Positions 20,535 to 29,254 are shown, numbered from the stretch's first letter. The stretch is DNA of 46,540 nucleotides from an uncultured bacterium (GCA_902826945.1 CADEGS010000010.1:1-46540), one strand, 5' to 3'. Notes: a model not told the origin generated them from the sequence alone. Translations and numbers: made by a program.

Positions 20535-21569
20535 TCAGGCGGGGCGCGCGAGCACGAGCGCGAAGCGCTCCTCTGGGTCGGTGCGCCAGAGCTCGAGCTC
20601 GAGGTCGGCGCGCGCCAGCTCGCGCTCGACCCCGGCGCGCTCGAACTTGCAGGAGATCTCGGTGCGCATGCGCTCGCCGGCGGCGAAGCGCGCCTCGAGC
20701 CCGATCGCGCGCAGGTGCGCGCCGTGCGCGCGCGTCGCCTCGAGGTGCATCTCGATGCGCGCGCGCTCGCGGTCGTAGAAGGCGACGTGGCGGAAGGCGC
20801 TCTCGTCGAGGTCGCCGTCGAGCTCGCGGTTCAGCACCCGCAGCAGGTTCTTGTTGAAGGCGGCCGTGACGCCGCGCGCGTCGTCGTAGGCGGCCTCGAG
20901 CACGCGCGGGTCCTTGACCAGGTCCACGCCCAAGAGGAACCCGTCGCCCTCGCGCAGCATCCGGCGCACCCCGCGCAGGAAGTCCAGCCGCTCGCCGGGC
21001 TCGAGGTTGCCGATCGTCGAGCCGAGGAAGCACACCAGACGCCGCCGCGGGGCGTCCGCGCGCCCGCGCGCGCCCGGCAGCGCGGCCGGCGCGGCCAGGG
21101 CCGAGAGGCCGTGCTCGAACTCGCCCACCAGGCCGCGGATCGCGAGCCAGGGGAAGTCCGCCTGCAGGCGGTGCACGGCCGCCTCGAGCGCGTCGGCGCT
21201 GACGTCGAGCGGCACGTAGCGCTCGCCGTCCACGCCGCGCAGCGCGCGCAGGAGCAGGCGCGTCTTCTTCGAGGAGCCCGAGCCGATCTCGATCAGCTCG
21301 GCCGGGCGCACGGCGCCCAGGAGCTCGTCGGCGCAGGCCTCCAGGATCGCCGTCTCGGCGCGCGTCGGGTAGTACTCGTCGAGCCCCGTGATCTCGTCGA
21401 ACAGGCGCGAGCCGCGCGCGTCGTAGAAGTACTTGGGCGGCAGGACCTTGGGCGTGCGCGAGAGGCCCTCGCGCACGTCCCGCACGAGGCGCTCGTGGCG
21501 CCGCTCGGGCGGATCGAGGACCTCGACGCGCGCGCGGGCGGTGGACGGATGCGTGCTCGGGACGTTCAC
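20535..21569 (-). CDS. egtD: L-histidine N-alpha-methyltransferase (EgtD)
   Basis: 344 residues. EgtD trimethylates histidine to hercynine with SAM, the first step of ergothioneine synthesis. Family motifs are clear: LPPKYFYDARGSRLFDEIT near the N terminus, LIEIGSGSSKKTRLLL (SAM-binding motif I), YVPLDVSADAL, FLGSTIGNLEPGE, and LVKDPRVLEAAYDDARGVTAAFN. The start is GTG at 21569; the ATG at 21605 would lie upstream of the CTAAGGT -10-like box. No EgtB sulfoxide synthase gene is adjacent, unlike the usual arrangement. Divergent from a gamma-glutamyltransferase gene. Confidence 0.9.
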   Translation of the reverse strand: MNVPSTHPSTARARVEVLDPPERRHERLVRDVREGLSRTPKVLPPKYFYDARGSRLFDEITGLDEYYPTRAETAILEACADELLGAVRPAELIEIGSGSSKKTRLLLRALRGVDGERYVPLDVSADALEAAVHRLQADFPWLAIRGLVGEFEHGLSALAAPAALPGARGRADAPRRRLVCFLGSTIGNLEPGERLDFLRGVRRMLREGDGFLLGVDLVKDPRVLEAAYDDARGVTAAFNKNLLRVLNRELDGDLDESAFRHVAFYDRERARIEMHLEATRAHGAHLRAIGLEARFAAGERMRTEISCKFERAGVERELARADLELELWRTDPEERFALVLARPA

Positions 21570-21577
21570 CGCCGGCC

Positions 21578-21583
21578 ACCTTA
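21578..21583 (-). promoter_or_regulatory. Putative -10 (TAAGGT) of egtD
   Basis: CTAAGGT on the minus strand, eight bases before the GTG at 21569; the implied transcript would start within about one base of the start codon. Confidence 0.38.
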
Positions 21584-21663
21584 GGCCAATCCCGGCCTCG
21601 CTCATAGGCACGAGGGTCGGAATCATCGAAGATCGTGGCGCGCCGCGCGGCGCGTTCCCAGCC

Positions 21664-23370
21664 ATGATCCTCTGCAAGTCCTTCCTCGCTCTCCTCGTCT
21701 GCGCGCCGCCGCAGACGCACGCCGGCGACCGCGTCGCGGGCCTCCCCTTCGCGACGCGCTCCGAGGTGCTGGCGACCGGCGCGATGGTCGCCACCAGCCA
21801 GCCGCTCGCGACGCAGGCGGCGCTCGAGGTGCTGCGCGACGGCGGCAGCGCGGTGGACGCGGCGATCGCCGCCAACGCCGTCTTGGCGCTGGTCGAGCCG
21901 ACGGGCTGCGGGCTCGGCGGCGATCTCTTCGCGATCGTGTGGAGCGAGGAGGACGCGCGCCTCTACGGCCTCAACGGCAGCGGCCGCTCGCCGCGCGCGC
22001 TGACGCCGGAGATCCTGCGCGAGAAGGGGCTCGCGAGCATGCCGAGCTACGGACCGCTGCCGGTCACCGTGCCCGGCTGCGTGGACGCCTGGTGCGCGCT
22101 GCACGCGCGCTTCGGCAAGCTGCCGCTGGCGCGGCTCCTCGCGCCGGCGGTGCGCTACGCGCGCCAGGGCTTCCCCGTCTCGCAGACGATCGCCTCGTAC
22201 TGGGAGCGCGCGGGGCGGACCCTCGGCGAGCACCCGGGCTTCGCCGAGCAGTTCCTGCCCGGCGGCCGCGCGCCGCGCGAGGGCGAGCTCTTCCGGAACC
22301 CCGGCCTGGCGCGCACGCTCGAGCGCATCGCGCAGGGCGGTCGCGACGCCTTCTACACCGGGCCGGTGGCGCAGGCGATCGCGCGGCACGTGAAGGAGAG
22401 CGGCGGCTACCTGAGCGAGGAGGACCTGGCGGCGCACCGCTCGGAATGGGTGGAACCGGTCTCGACCTCCTACCGCGGCCACGACGTGTGGGAGCTGCCG
22501 CCGAACGGCCAGGGCATCGCGGCGCTGCAGATCCTGAACCTGATCGAGCCCTACGACGTCGCGTCGATGGGCTTCGGCAGCGCCGACTGGCTGCACCTCT
22601 TCGTCGAGGCGAAGAAGCTCGCCTTCGCCGACCGCGCGCGCTGGTACGCCGACCCCGGCTTCCACGCGATCCCGGTGCGCGAGCTCGTCTCGAAGGAGTA
22701 CGCGGCCGAGCGCGGGAAGCTCCTCGACCTCGAGAAGGCGGCCGCGGTCGTCGCGCCGGGCGATCCGGCGGCGCTCTCGGTCGGCGACACGATCTGCCTC
22801 TCGACCGCCGACCAGGCGGGCAACATGGTCTCCTTGATCCAGAGCAACTTCCGCGGCATGGGCTCGGGCGTGGCGCCGCCGGGGCTCGGCTTCGTGCTGC
22901 AGGACCGCGGCGAGCTGTTCGACCTCGAGCCGGGCCGCTTCAACTCGTACGCGCCGGGGAAGCGGCCGTTCCACACGATCATCCCGGCCTTCGTGACGAA
23001 GGACGGCCGGCCCTGGATGAGCTTCGGCGTGATGGGCGGCGACTTCCAGCCGCAGGGCCACGTGCAGGTGCTCGTGGACATGATCGACTTCGGCATGAAC
23101 GCGCAGGAGGCGGGCGACGCGCCGCGCTTCTCGCACGACGGCTCGTCGGCGCCGACCGGCGAGCGCATGGAGGACGGTGGCCGGGTCTCGCTCGAGTCGG
23201 GCTTCGACCCCGCCGTGCGCGAGGCGCTCGTGCGCCGCGGGCACGCGCTCGGCGACCTGCGCGGCATCTACGGCGGCTTCCAGGCCATCCGCGTCGAGGT
23301 CGTGGACGGCGTGCGCGTCTACCGCGGCGCGTCCGAGATGCGCAAGGACGGCCAGGCGGCCGGCTTCTGA
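21664..23370 (+). CDS. ggt: Gamma-glutamyltransferase family hydrolase
   Basis: 568 residues, N-terminal-nucleophile hydrolase that matures by self-cleavage. The nucleophile is Thr376 in GDTICLSTAD, where classical enzymes read TTHxS; the TxxLSxxD form resembles YwrD-type relatives. GCGLGGDLFAIVW, NSYAPGKRPFHTIIPAF and GGDFQPQGHVQV are family landmarks. A hydrophobic N terminus ending near THA suggests export. It acts on gamma-glutamyl compounds such as glutathione, or is a related acylase. Divergent from egtD. Confidence 0.91.
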   Translation: MILCKSFLALLVCAPPQTHAGDRVAGLPFATRSEVLATGAMVATSQPLATQAALEVLRDGGSAVDAAIAANAVLALVEPTGCGLGGDLFAIVWSEEDARLYGLNGSGRSPRALTPEILREKGLASMPSYGPLPVTVPGCVDAWCALHARFGKLPLARLLAPAVRYARQGFPVSQTIASYWERAGRTLGEHPGFAEQFLPGGRAPREGELFRNPGLARTLERIAQGGRDAFYTGPVAQAIARHVKESGGYLSEEDLAAHRSEWVEPVSTSYRGHDVWELPPNGQGIAALQILNLIEPYDVASMGFGSADWLHLFVEAKKLAFADRARWYADPGFHAIPVRELVSKEYAAERGKLLDLEKAAAVVAPGDPAALSVGDTICLSTADQAGNMVSLIQSNFRGMGSGVAPPGLGFVLQDRGELFDLEPGRFNSYAPGKRPFHTIIPAFVTKDGRPWMSFGVMGGDFQPQGHVQVLVDMIDFGMNAQEAGDAPRFSHDGSSAPTGERMEDGGRVSLESGFDPAVREALVRRGHALGDLRGIYGGFQAIRVEVVDGVRVYRGASEMRKDGQAAGF

Positions 23371-23373
23371 CCC

Positions 23374-24123
23374 TCAGCGGCGCAGCCGCTCGACCAGCGC
23401 GCGCAGCGCGGCCTGGCTCTCGTCCGAGGACCACTCGTCGAGGAACTGCTCGAGCGATTCCTCCTCGACCTTCTGCAGCGAGCGCGCCAGCTCGCGCCGC
23501 GCCAGCGCGCGCGTGCGGCGCAGCGTCTGCGGCGGGAGCGTCAGCATGTGCTCGCACCACGCGAGCGCCTCGGGCACCACGCGCTCGGGCGGGACGAGCG
23601 CGTCCACGAGCCCGATGCGCAGCGCCTCCTCGGCGTCGAGCAGGCGCGCCTGCGCGCACAGGCGCTCGGCCTGGCGGCGCCCGACGACGTGGCGCGCGAC
23701 GGCCAGGATCGGGCGCGGCACGCGCACGCCGACCGCCACCTCGTTCAGGCCGATCTTCGCGCGGCCCTCGGCCAGGATGCGCTGGTCGCAGCACATCGCG
23801 AGCACGCAGCCGCCCGCCGGCGCGTGGCCGGTGATCGCCGCCACGACCGGCAGCGGCGAGCGCACGAGGTCGCGCATCAGCGCGAAGAAGTCGCGCCAGG
23901 CGTGCGCCAGCGCCTCGCGCTCGAGCGCGAGGAAGTGCGGCACGTCCAGCCCGGCCGAGAACATGCCCGGCGCGCCCGAGAGCACGATCGCGCGCGCCCC
24001 CTCGCCCGGCGCGGCGGCCAGCGCCGTGCGCAGCGCGCCCACGAGCTCGGGCACGAGCGCGTTCGCCGGCGGGCGCGCGAGGCACAGCTCGCGGATCGGG
24101 CCGTGGTGGGTGATCGCCAGCAA
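23374..24123 (-). CDS. Enoyl-CoA isomerase-like crotonase (ECI1-like)
   Basis: 249 residues from a TTG start with GGAG upstream. Crotonase fold: MFSAGLDVPHF and GHAPAGGCVLAMCCDQRI form the oxyanion hole. The first hydratase Glu is replaced (Val107), while Glu128 in IGLNEVAVGV is kept; this PAGGC...GLNE pattern is that of delta3,delta2-enoyl-CoA isomerases such as ECI1, which need a single Glu. It likely moves double bonds of unsaturated fatty acids into position for beta-oxidation. Convergent with the gamma-glutamyltransferase gene, three bases apart. Confidence 0.86.
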   Translation of the reverse strand: MLAITHHGPIRELCLARPPANALVPELVGALRTALAAAPGEGARAIVLSGAPGMFSAGLDVPHFLALEREALAHAWRDFFALMRDLVRSPLPVVAAITGHAPAGGCVLAMCCDQRILAEGRAKIGLNEVAVGVRVPRPILAVARHVVGRRQAERLCAQARLLDAEEALRIGLVDALVPPERVVPEALAWCEHMLTLPPQTLRRTRALARRELARSLQKVEEESLEQFLDEWSSDESQAALRALVERLRR

Positions 24124-24570
24124 GGGGTCGCTCCGGCCCGCGGCCGGGGCGACAGGATACGGGGCGGGCCGCGGGTCACAAGCCGCCTCGTCCGCGAGGC
24201 GGCCGTCGCGTTCGCCCGCGGGGCGCGGATCGCCGAGCGCGTCGATGCTCGGCAGGAAAGCCCGCCGCGTCACGCGGCGGCGTCGTTCGGCGCCGCGAGC
24301 GGCGTCTCGTCGCCGAGCCGCTCGGTGCGTCCCGCGTGGCCCGGCTCGAGCGCGAGCCAGCGCGCGCGCGAGCCCGCTGCGCGGCGCGCACCCGGCCCGT
24401 AAGCGGTTCGCCGCAGGGCTGGCGCGGGCATCCGCCGGCGCCTCGCCCCGCGCTCCACGGGCGATCCTCGCCCGCACGCCACCCCGCGCAGCCGGACGCC
24501 TGCTAGCTTGGTCCGGACGCTCCCCCGGGAGCGGCCTCCTCCTCCCCTCGTCCTCCGCTACCCCTCGCCC
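24124..24570. other. 447-base intergenic region with strong hairpins
   Basis: No credible gene. It holds a perfect nine-pair stem with a TCCG loop (24182-24203), a 9+1+9 palindrome (24262-24280), and a CGCTCC/GGAGCG hairpin at 24518-24533 right after a CTAGCTT -10-like site (24504-24509), so the transcript of the next gene could begin with that hairpin. Promoters for the isomerase-like gene (-) and the secreted protein (+) must lie here. Confidence 0.5.
24504..24509 (+). promoter_or_regulatory. Putative -10 (TAGCTT) of the secreted-protein gene
   Basis: GCTAGCTT, 61 bases before the ATG at 24571, with no clear -35. A second candidate, CTACCCCT at 24558-24565, sits six bases before the ATG but has one base too many between TA and T. 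Confidence 0.3.
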
Positions 24571-26226
24571 ATGCGCCACCCCCTCCCGCGCGCGGCCGCC
24601 GCGCTGGCCGTCCTCGCGCTCGCCGGCTCCGCCACCGCCCAGGCCAACACCGATCCCGGGATCGACGTGCGCCTGGGGATCCTGGGCAACCTGGCCTGGC
24701 TCGACCGCGAGGGCGTCTACCCCGGCGGCATGAACGCCGCGGCGATGAACACGACCGTGTGCAACCAGGGCGCGCGCGTGAACTGGTTCCGCGCGATGGA
24801 TCCCGACCATCCGTTCATCGCGTTCCTGGTCGCGCGCGAGAGCGACGGGCGCTTCGAGCAGATCTCCGACCGCTCGTGGGTGAAGCACGGCTTCTTCGCG
24901 CTCACGAGCAGCCAGTGCACGCCGTGCACGCCGCCGGGCGGCCTGGCGGGGACGTACCTCGGGGTGGGGTGCTCCGACACGTACGACATCACGAACAACG
25001 GCGACAACTACTGGCTCGGGCCGCCGAGCGAGATCGACCCGTGGCTCGGCGCGTGGGACCCGGTCTGCTCCTTCTTCGACCTCGGCACGGGCGGAGCGGT
25101 GGCGCCCGACGACTGCAACGGGCTGCGCACGTTCTCGCAGTCGCAGGCGGTCGCGCTCGGGCCGCTCGGCCACCGCATCCGCCTCTCGGACGCCGACCTC
25201 GGCGTCGCCGGCGCGTCCTACTGGTACCAGGGGCAGTACGTCGTCGCGCGCGAGGCCGAGTCGAAGCGCGGCGACAACCTGGGCTCGCGCGGCTTCGACC
25301 CGGTCTGGGACGGCACGCGCTGGGGCCTGATCGAAGAGCCCGAGCCGGTCGTGCACGGCTCGATCCTGCAGCGCTGGAGCGGCGCCAGCCTGGACTCGGT
25401 CGCGAACGGCGGCGACGACGGGCGCGTCTACGTCGCCGCGCGCGTCAGCGGGCCGGAGGACGGCCTGTGGCACTGGGAGCTCGCGCTGCACAACCGCGAC
25501 AACGCGCGCGGCATCGCCGCGCTGCGGTTGCCCGTGTGCCCCGGCGCGCGCGTCCTGAACGCCGGCTTCCGCGACCTCGACCAGGACGCGGCGAACGACT
25601 GGAGCGTCGCGCGCGCGGGCGCGGAGCTCGTGCTCGCCGACGCGAGCGGCGCGAACGCGTTGCGCTGGAACTCGATCTACAACGTGTGGTTCGACTCGGA
25701 CGCCGCGCCGCTCGACGCGACCGCGACCCTGGTCGAGGCGGACCCCGGCGCCGGCCTGGACGAGCTCGCGGTCGGCTGCCCGGCGCCGCTGGCGCTCTAC
25801 AACGCCTTCGCGGGCGCGGGCTGCAGCCTGGACGGCACGCCGCCGGCGCTCTTCGCGAGCGGCGCGCCGGCGCGCGCGGCGCTCGGCAACGCGAGCTTCG
25901 CGCTGGAGAGCACGGGCAACGTGCCCGGTGCGCTGCAGGTGCTGGCGACGAGCGACGCGCCGGCCGGGACCATCGCGCTCGGCCCGTGCAGCCTGCTCGT
26001 CGCGGGCTCGCTCGACCAGGTCTACGCGCTCGCGAGCGCGACCAGCGACGCGAGCGGCCGCGCGACCTTCGCGCTGCCGGTGCCCGCCGACCTCGCCTTC
26101 GAGGGCCTGACGCTCACCTTCCAGACGGTCGGCGTGAACCCGCTCGGCGGTCCCTTGTTCGGGAAGATCGAGCTCTCCGACGCGCTCTCCGTGCGCGTGG
26201 GGGACGCGATCCCGAGCTGCCCGTGA
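24571..26226 (+). CDS. Secreted protein of unknown function with planctomycete-type C-terminal module
   Basis: 551 residues with a signal peptide (MRHPLPRAAAALAVLALAGS, cleavage after TAQA near 27). The body is rich in Asn, Asp, Trp and Tyr, with Cys-rich turns (SSQCTPCTPPGG). The last 130 residues form a separate module beginning GAGCSLDGTPPALFASGAP, continuing with a GNASFALESTGN strand, a CSLLV turn, and ending in ATFALPVPADLAFEGLTLTF. I know this module type from secreted planctomycete proteins, where it has no assigned function; a surface or sorting role is a guess. An open codon run upstream to 24508 would push the signal peptide inward, so the ATG at 24571 is preferred. Confidence 0.85.
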   Translation: MRHPLPRAAAALAVLALAGSATAQANTDPGIDVRLGILGNLAWLDREGVYPGGMNAAAMNTTVCNQGARVNWFRAMDPDHPFIAFLVARESDGRFEQISDRSWVKHGFFALTSSQCTPCTPPGGLAGTYLGVGCSDTYDITNNGDNYWLGPPSEIDPWLGAWDPVCSFFDLGTGGAVAPDDCNGLRTFSQSQAVALGPLGHRIRLSDADLGVAGASYWYQGQYVVAREAESKRGDNLGSRGFDPVWDGTRWGLIEEPEPVVHGSILQRWSGASLDSVANGGDDGRVYVAARVSGPEDGLWHWELALHNRDNARGIAALRLPVCPGARVLNAGFRDLDQDAANDWSVARAGAELVLADASGANALRWNSIYNVWFDSDAAPLDATATLVEADPGAGLDELAVGCPAPLALYNAFAGAGCSLDGTPPALFASGAPARAALGNASFALESTGNVPGALQVLATSDAPAGTIALGPCSLLVAGSLDQVYALASATSDASGRATFALPVPADLAFEGLTLTFQTVGVNPLGGPLFGKIELSDALSVRVGDAIPSCP

Positions 26227-26235
26227 TCGACGGCG

Positions 26236-26268
26236 CCGCGAGCCCGCGCGAGGCGCGAGGGCTCGCGG
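26236..26268. terminator. Bidirectional terminator-like hairpin
   Basis: CCGCGAGCCC (26236-26245) pairs perfectly with GGGCTCGCGG (26259-26268) around a 13-base loop, placed between two convergent stop codons. No T tract is seen, as is common in very GC-rich genomes. Confidence 0.55.
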
Positions 26269-26277
26269 ATCCGCTGC

Positions 26278-26817
26278 TCAGCCCGCCTTCGGCCGGAACA
26301 CCTGCACGACCGCCGGGTTGCCCTCGAGGGTGGGGCCGCCGATCAGATCGATGCAGTAGGGGATCGCCGGGAACACCGCGTCGAGGCACACGCGGATCGA
26401 GCCCGGCTTGCCGGGCAGGTTGACGACCAGGCTCTTGCCGACGATGCCGGCGCTCTGGCGCGAGAGGATCGCCGTCGGCACGCCGGCCGCGAGCGAGGCC
26501 TGGCGCATGCGCTCGCCGAAGCCCGGCAGCATCTTCTCGCACACGCCCTCCATCGCCTCGGGCGTGACGTCGCGCGGCGCGGGGCCGGTGCCGCCGGTGG
26601 TGCAGACGAGCGCGCAGCCCTCTGCCGCGAAGGCGCGCAGCGCCTCCTGGATGCGCGGCACCTCGTCGGGCACGAGGCGGCGCTCGTAGGCGCACGCGGT
26701 CGCCAGGTAGTCGCGCAGCGCCGCCTCGATCGCGGGGCCGGAGCGGTCCTCGTAGACCCCGCTCGTGGCGCGGTCGGAGACGGTCAGGATGCCGATCCGG
26801 GGCAGCGGTTCGCTCAT
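26278..26817 (-). CDS. mogA: Molybdopterin adenylyltransferase/MogA-MoaB family
   Basis: 179 residues. ILTVSDRATSGVYEDRSGP opens the fold, followed by VCTTGGTGPAPRDVTPEAM (substrate and Mg-binding), and GIVGKSLVVNLPGKPGSI. It activates molybdopterin with AMP for molybdenum insertion. A single gene, with no other cofactor genes nearby. Convergent with the secreted-protein gene and divergent from the CgeB-like gene. Confidence 0.93.
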   Translation of the reverse strand: MSEPLPRIGILTVSDRATSGVYEDRSGPAIEAALRDYLATACAYERRLVPDEVPRIQEALRAFAAEGCALVCTTGGTGPAPRDVTPEAMEGVCEKMLPGFGERMRQASLAAGVPTAILSRQSAGIVGKSLVVNLPGKPGSIRVCLDAVFPAIPYCIDLIGGPTLEGNPAVVQVFRPKAG

Positions 26818-26883
26818 CGGGGAACGCGAAGGGGGCGCGGGAGGCGCGGCGCTCAGGCCCGCGCGGCTTTCGGACGACAGAGG

Positions 26884-26894
26884 GAAACGGTTTC
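26884..26894. promoter_or_regulatory. Small palindrome in the mogA/cgeB-like divergent gap
   Basis: GAAAC-G-GTTTC, a perfect 5+1+5 palindrome in the only AT-rich patch of the 81-base divergent gap (26818-26898), just before CTAGCAT and the ATG at 26899. Possibly an operator or part of a promoter; nothing else supports it. Confidence 0.25.
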
Positions 26895-26898
26895 TAGC

Positions 26899-28638
26899 AT
26901 GCCGACCCCCTCGACGCAGCCCGAGGCTCCCGGGCGCGCTCCGCCCGAGCGCTGGACGCGCTGCCTCGCGCGCAACCTGGCCGCGCTCGAGCGCGTCGAT
27001 CCCGAGCTCGCCCTGCGGCTGCGCTGGCCGGTCGACGGCTCGCGCGTGGCGCTGGCGGAGGACGGGAGCGCGACCTACCGCCTGCACCGCCGGCGCGTGC
27101 GGCTCGACGTGGCCGAGCCCGCGGCGTTCGCGCGCGCGGCGCTCGCGGCGCTGCCGGCGGAACGCGCGGGGCGCGAGCGGCTGCTGCTCGGCGTCGGGAC
27201 CGGCGAGCTGCTCTCGCCGCTGCTCGCAGGCGCGTCCCCGTCCGGAGCGTCGCCCGCGGACGGAGCGCGCCTCCTCGCCTGGGACGCCGATCCGTGGCAC
27301 CTGCGGCTGGCGCTCGGGCGCCACGACCTGGCGCGCGCGATCGCCGAGCGGCGCCTGCGGCTCCTGCTCGGCAGCGACCTGCTCGAGCACGCGCCGCGCG
27401 CGCTGGCCGAGATCCGCCATCCGCTGCTCGCCGAGCTGCACGCCGCGACGATCGAGACGGCGCGCGCGGGCGCGCCCGGCGCGCGCGCCGTCGTGGCGGC
27501 CGGCGGGCTCTTCGTGGACGAGGTGCGCGCGGCGCTCGAGCGGCGCGGCTGGAGCGCGTGGACGCTCGACGTGCAGCGGCTGGCCCGCGAGGAGCTGGCG
27601 CGCGAGCTCGCGCGGCTCGCGCCGCGGCTCCTCTTCGCGGTGAACCACACCGAGGGCCTGGCGGAGTTCTGCGCCGAGCGCGGGGTGCCGCTGGTCGTGT
27701 GGGAGGTGGATCCCGCGCTCGCGCCGCCGCGGCGCCTGCCCGCGCTGGCCGGCGCGGCGCGCGAGACGCGCGTCTTCACCTACCGCGAGCGGAACCGCCA
27801 GGCCTTCGCCGCCGCGGGCTACGCGCGCGTCGAGGCGCTGCCGCTCGCCGCCGATCCCGACCTGCGCCGGCCGCTCGCGCTCACGGAGGAGGAGCGCGAG
27901 CGCTGGGGCGCGCCGCTCGCCTTCGTCGGCTCGAGCATGGTCGCGAACGCGCTGCGGCTGCGCGAGCAGGCGCTGGCGCACTGGAGCGCGTGGCTCGGCG
28001 GCGGCGCGAGCGCGCGCGCGCGGGCCGAGGCCGGCCTGCGGCGCGTGCTCGAGGGCCAGCGCAGGACGCCCGCCGAGGACCGCGTGGCGGCGCTGCTCGA
28101 GGAGGAGGCGCCCGGGCTCGCGCACGCGCTCGCCGGCCGCGGCGTCTTCGTGACGCCGCTCGTGGCCGAGTCCGCCGCGGCCGAGAAGCGCCTCGCGGCG
28201 CTCGCGCCGCTGGGCGCGCTCGGGCTCTCCGTGTGGGGCGACGAGGGCTGGTCCGCGCTCGCGCGCCACGGCGTGCGCTGGCGCGGCAGCGCCGGCCACC
28301 GCGAGGAGCTGACGCGCATCTACAACGCCTGCGCGGTGCACCTCGACGTCGCGCGGCTGTACCAGAACGACATCGTGCCGATGCGCGTCTTCGACGTGCT
28401 GGCCTGCGGCGGGTTCCTGCTCGCCGAGCGCTCGGCCGCGCTCGAGCGCCTGTTCGTCCCGGGCCGCGAGCTCGACACCTGGAGCACGCCCGCCGAGCTG
28501 CGCGCCAAGGCCGCGCACTACCTCGCGCATCCCGACGAGGCGCGCGCCATCGCCGCGCGCGGCCGCGCCGTCGTGCTCGAGCAGCACACGATCGAGCGCC
28601 GCCTCGAGCGCATGCTGGCCGGCCTCGAGGCGGCCTGA
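26899..28638 (+). CDS. CgeB-like glycosyltransferase family protein
   Basis: 579 residues, soluble. The last 250 residues fit the glycosyltransferase-1-like end of CgeB family proteins (LAFVGSSMVANALRLRE, LSVWGDEGW, IYNACAVHLDVARLYQNDIVPMRVFDVLACGGFLL, then EQHTIERRLERML). The middle has a sugar-nucleotide-type Rossmann half (LLFAVNHTEGL, VPLVVWEVDPAL). The N-terminal 200 residues are not recognised. Likely modifies a cell-surface or flagellar-type target, but no acceptor is evident. The ATG overlaps a CTAGCAT box, so the start or the promoter is unsure. Confidence 0.78.
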   Translation: MPTPSTQPEAPGRAPPERWTRCLARNLAALERVDPELALRLRWPVDGSRVALAEDGSATYRLHRRRVRLDVAEPAAFARAALAALPAERAGRERLLLGVGTGELLSPLLAGASPSGASPADGARLLAWDADPWHLRLALGRHDLARAIAERRLRLLLGSDLLEHAPRALAEIRHPLLAELHAATIETARAGAPGARAVVAAGGLFVDEVRAALERRGWSAWTLDVQRLAREELARELARLAPRLLFAVNHTEGLAEFCAERGVPLVVWEVDPALAPPRRLPALAGAARETRVFTYRERNRQAFAAAGYARVEALPLAADPDLRRPLALTEEERERWGAPLAFVGSSMVANALRLREQALAHWSAWLGGGASARARAEAGLRRVLEGQRRTPAEDRVAALLEEEAPGLAHALAGRGVFVTPLVAESAAAEKRLAALAPLGALGLSVWGDEGWSALARHGVRWRGSAGHREELTRIYNACAVHLDVARLYQNDIVPMRVFDVLACGGFLLAERSAALERLFVPGRELDTWSTPAELRAKAAHYLAHPDEARAIAARGRAVVLEQHTIERRLERMLAGLEAA

Positions 28639-28654
28639 GCGCGCCGCGAGCCCC

Positions 28655-29254
28655 TCAGTCGACCGTCAGCGCGCGCAGGTCGGGGATGGGCGAGTCCGGG
28701 CCGACCGTCACGACCGTCGTGCCCGGCGCGAGCTGGCCGCGCTCGATCATCTCCGCCAGCACGTAGGTGCGGATGCTGCCGTCGGAGTAGAGCACGTTCA
28801 GGAGGCCCGGGTGGTTCATCGAGCCCTCGACGTTGTCGCAGGCGCACACCGCGACCGAGTCCGGACCGCCCGCGGGATAGGTCGTGAAGGGGAACGAGCG
28901 CACGTCGCGCGCGGCGTAGGCTGAGCTCTTGTCGGAGAGCGTGTCGAGCCGCGCCAGGTCCGTGTCGGGCGGCGCCAGCTCGGCGTTGGGACCCGGGCAG
29001 GTGAGCAGCGCGCGGTGCTCGGGCGTGTCCGACCACACGCCGCTCGCGAGCAGGTCGCCGAGCAGCGCCACGCCCGAGGCCTGCGGCGGGCGGCCGAGCG
29101 TCTGCGCGTAGAGCACGAGCCCCGCGTGGATCGCGCGCAGGTGCTCGCGGCAGAGAGCCACGTCGTCGGGCACCGCGAGGCGCGGGTCCTCGGAGGACGA
29201 GCAGCCCGCGAGCGCGGGGGCGAAGAGCGCGAGCGCCAGGCCGACGATCCTCAT
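28655..29254 (-). CDS. Lipoprotein with H-X9-DG motif
   Basis: 199 residues. A lipobox LAGC places the lipidated Cys at 18. Residues 148-159 (H...DG) match H-X9-DG exactly, the motif ending planctomycete DUF1559/pseudopilin-like proteins, but no prepilin N-terminal helix or cleavage site is present. The start overlaps the prolyl oligopeptidase stop (ATGA on the minus strand), so the two are translated together and both are lipoproteins, suggesting a joint extracytoplasmic role. Further function is unknown. Confidence 0.84.
   Translation of the reverse strand: MRIVGLALALFAPALAGCSSSEDPRLAVPDDVALCREHLRAIHAGLVLYAQTLGRPPQASGVALLGDLLASGVWSDTPEHRALLTCPGPNAELAPPDTDLARLDTLSDKSSAYAARDVRSFPFTTYPAGGPDSVAVCACDNVEGSMNHPGLLNVLYSDGSIRTYVLAEMIERGQLAPGTTVVTVGPDSPIPDLRALTVD

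Noticed and set aside
21569..21605. ATG at 21605 as start of egtD
   Set aside because: The CTAAGGT -10-like box lies downstream of it, and the extra residues show no family match; GTG at 21569 fits better.
24176..24482. Short minus-strand frames in the gap before the secreted-protein gene
   Set aside because: Arg-rich, no ribosome site, interrupted by strong palindromes; probably non-coding.
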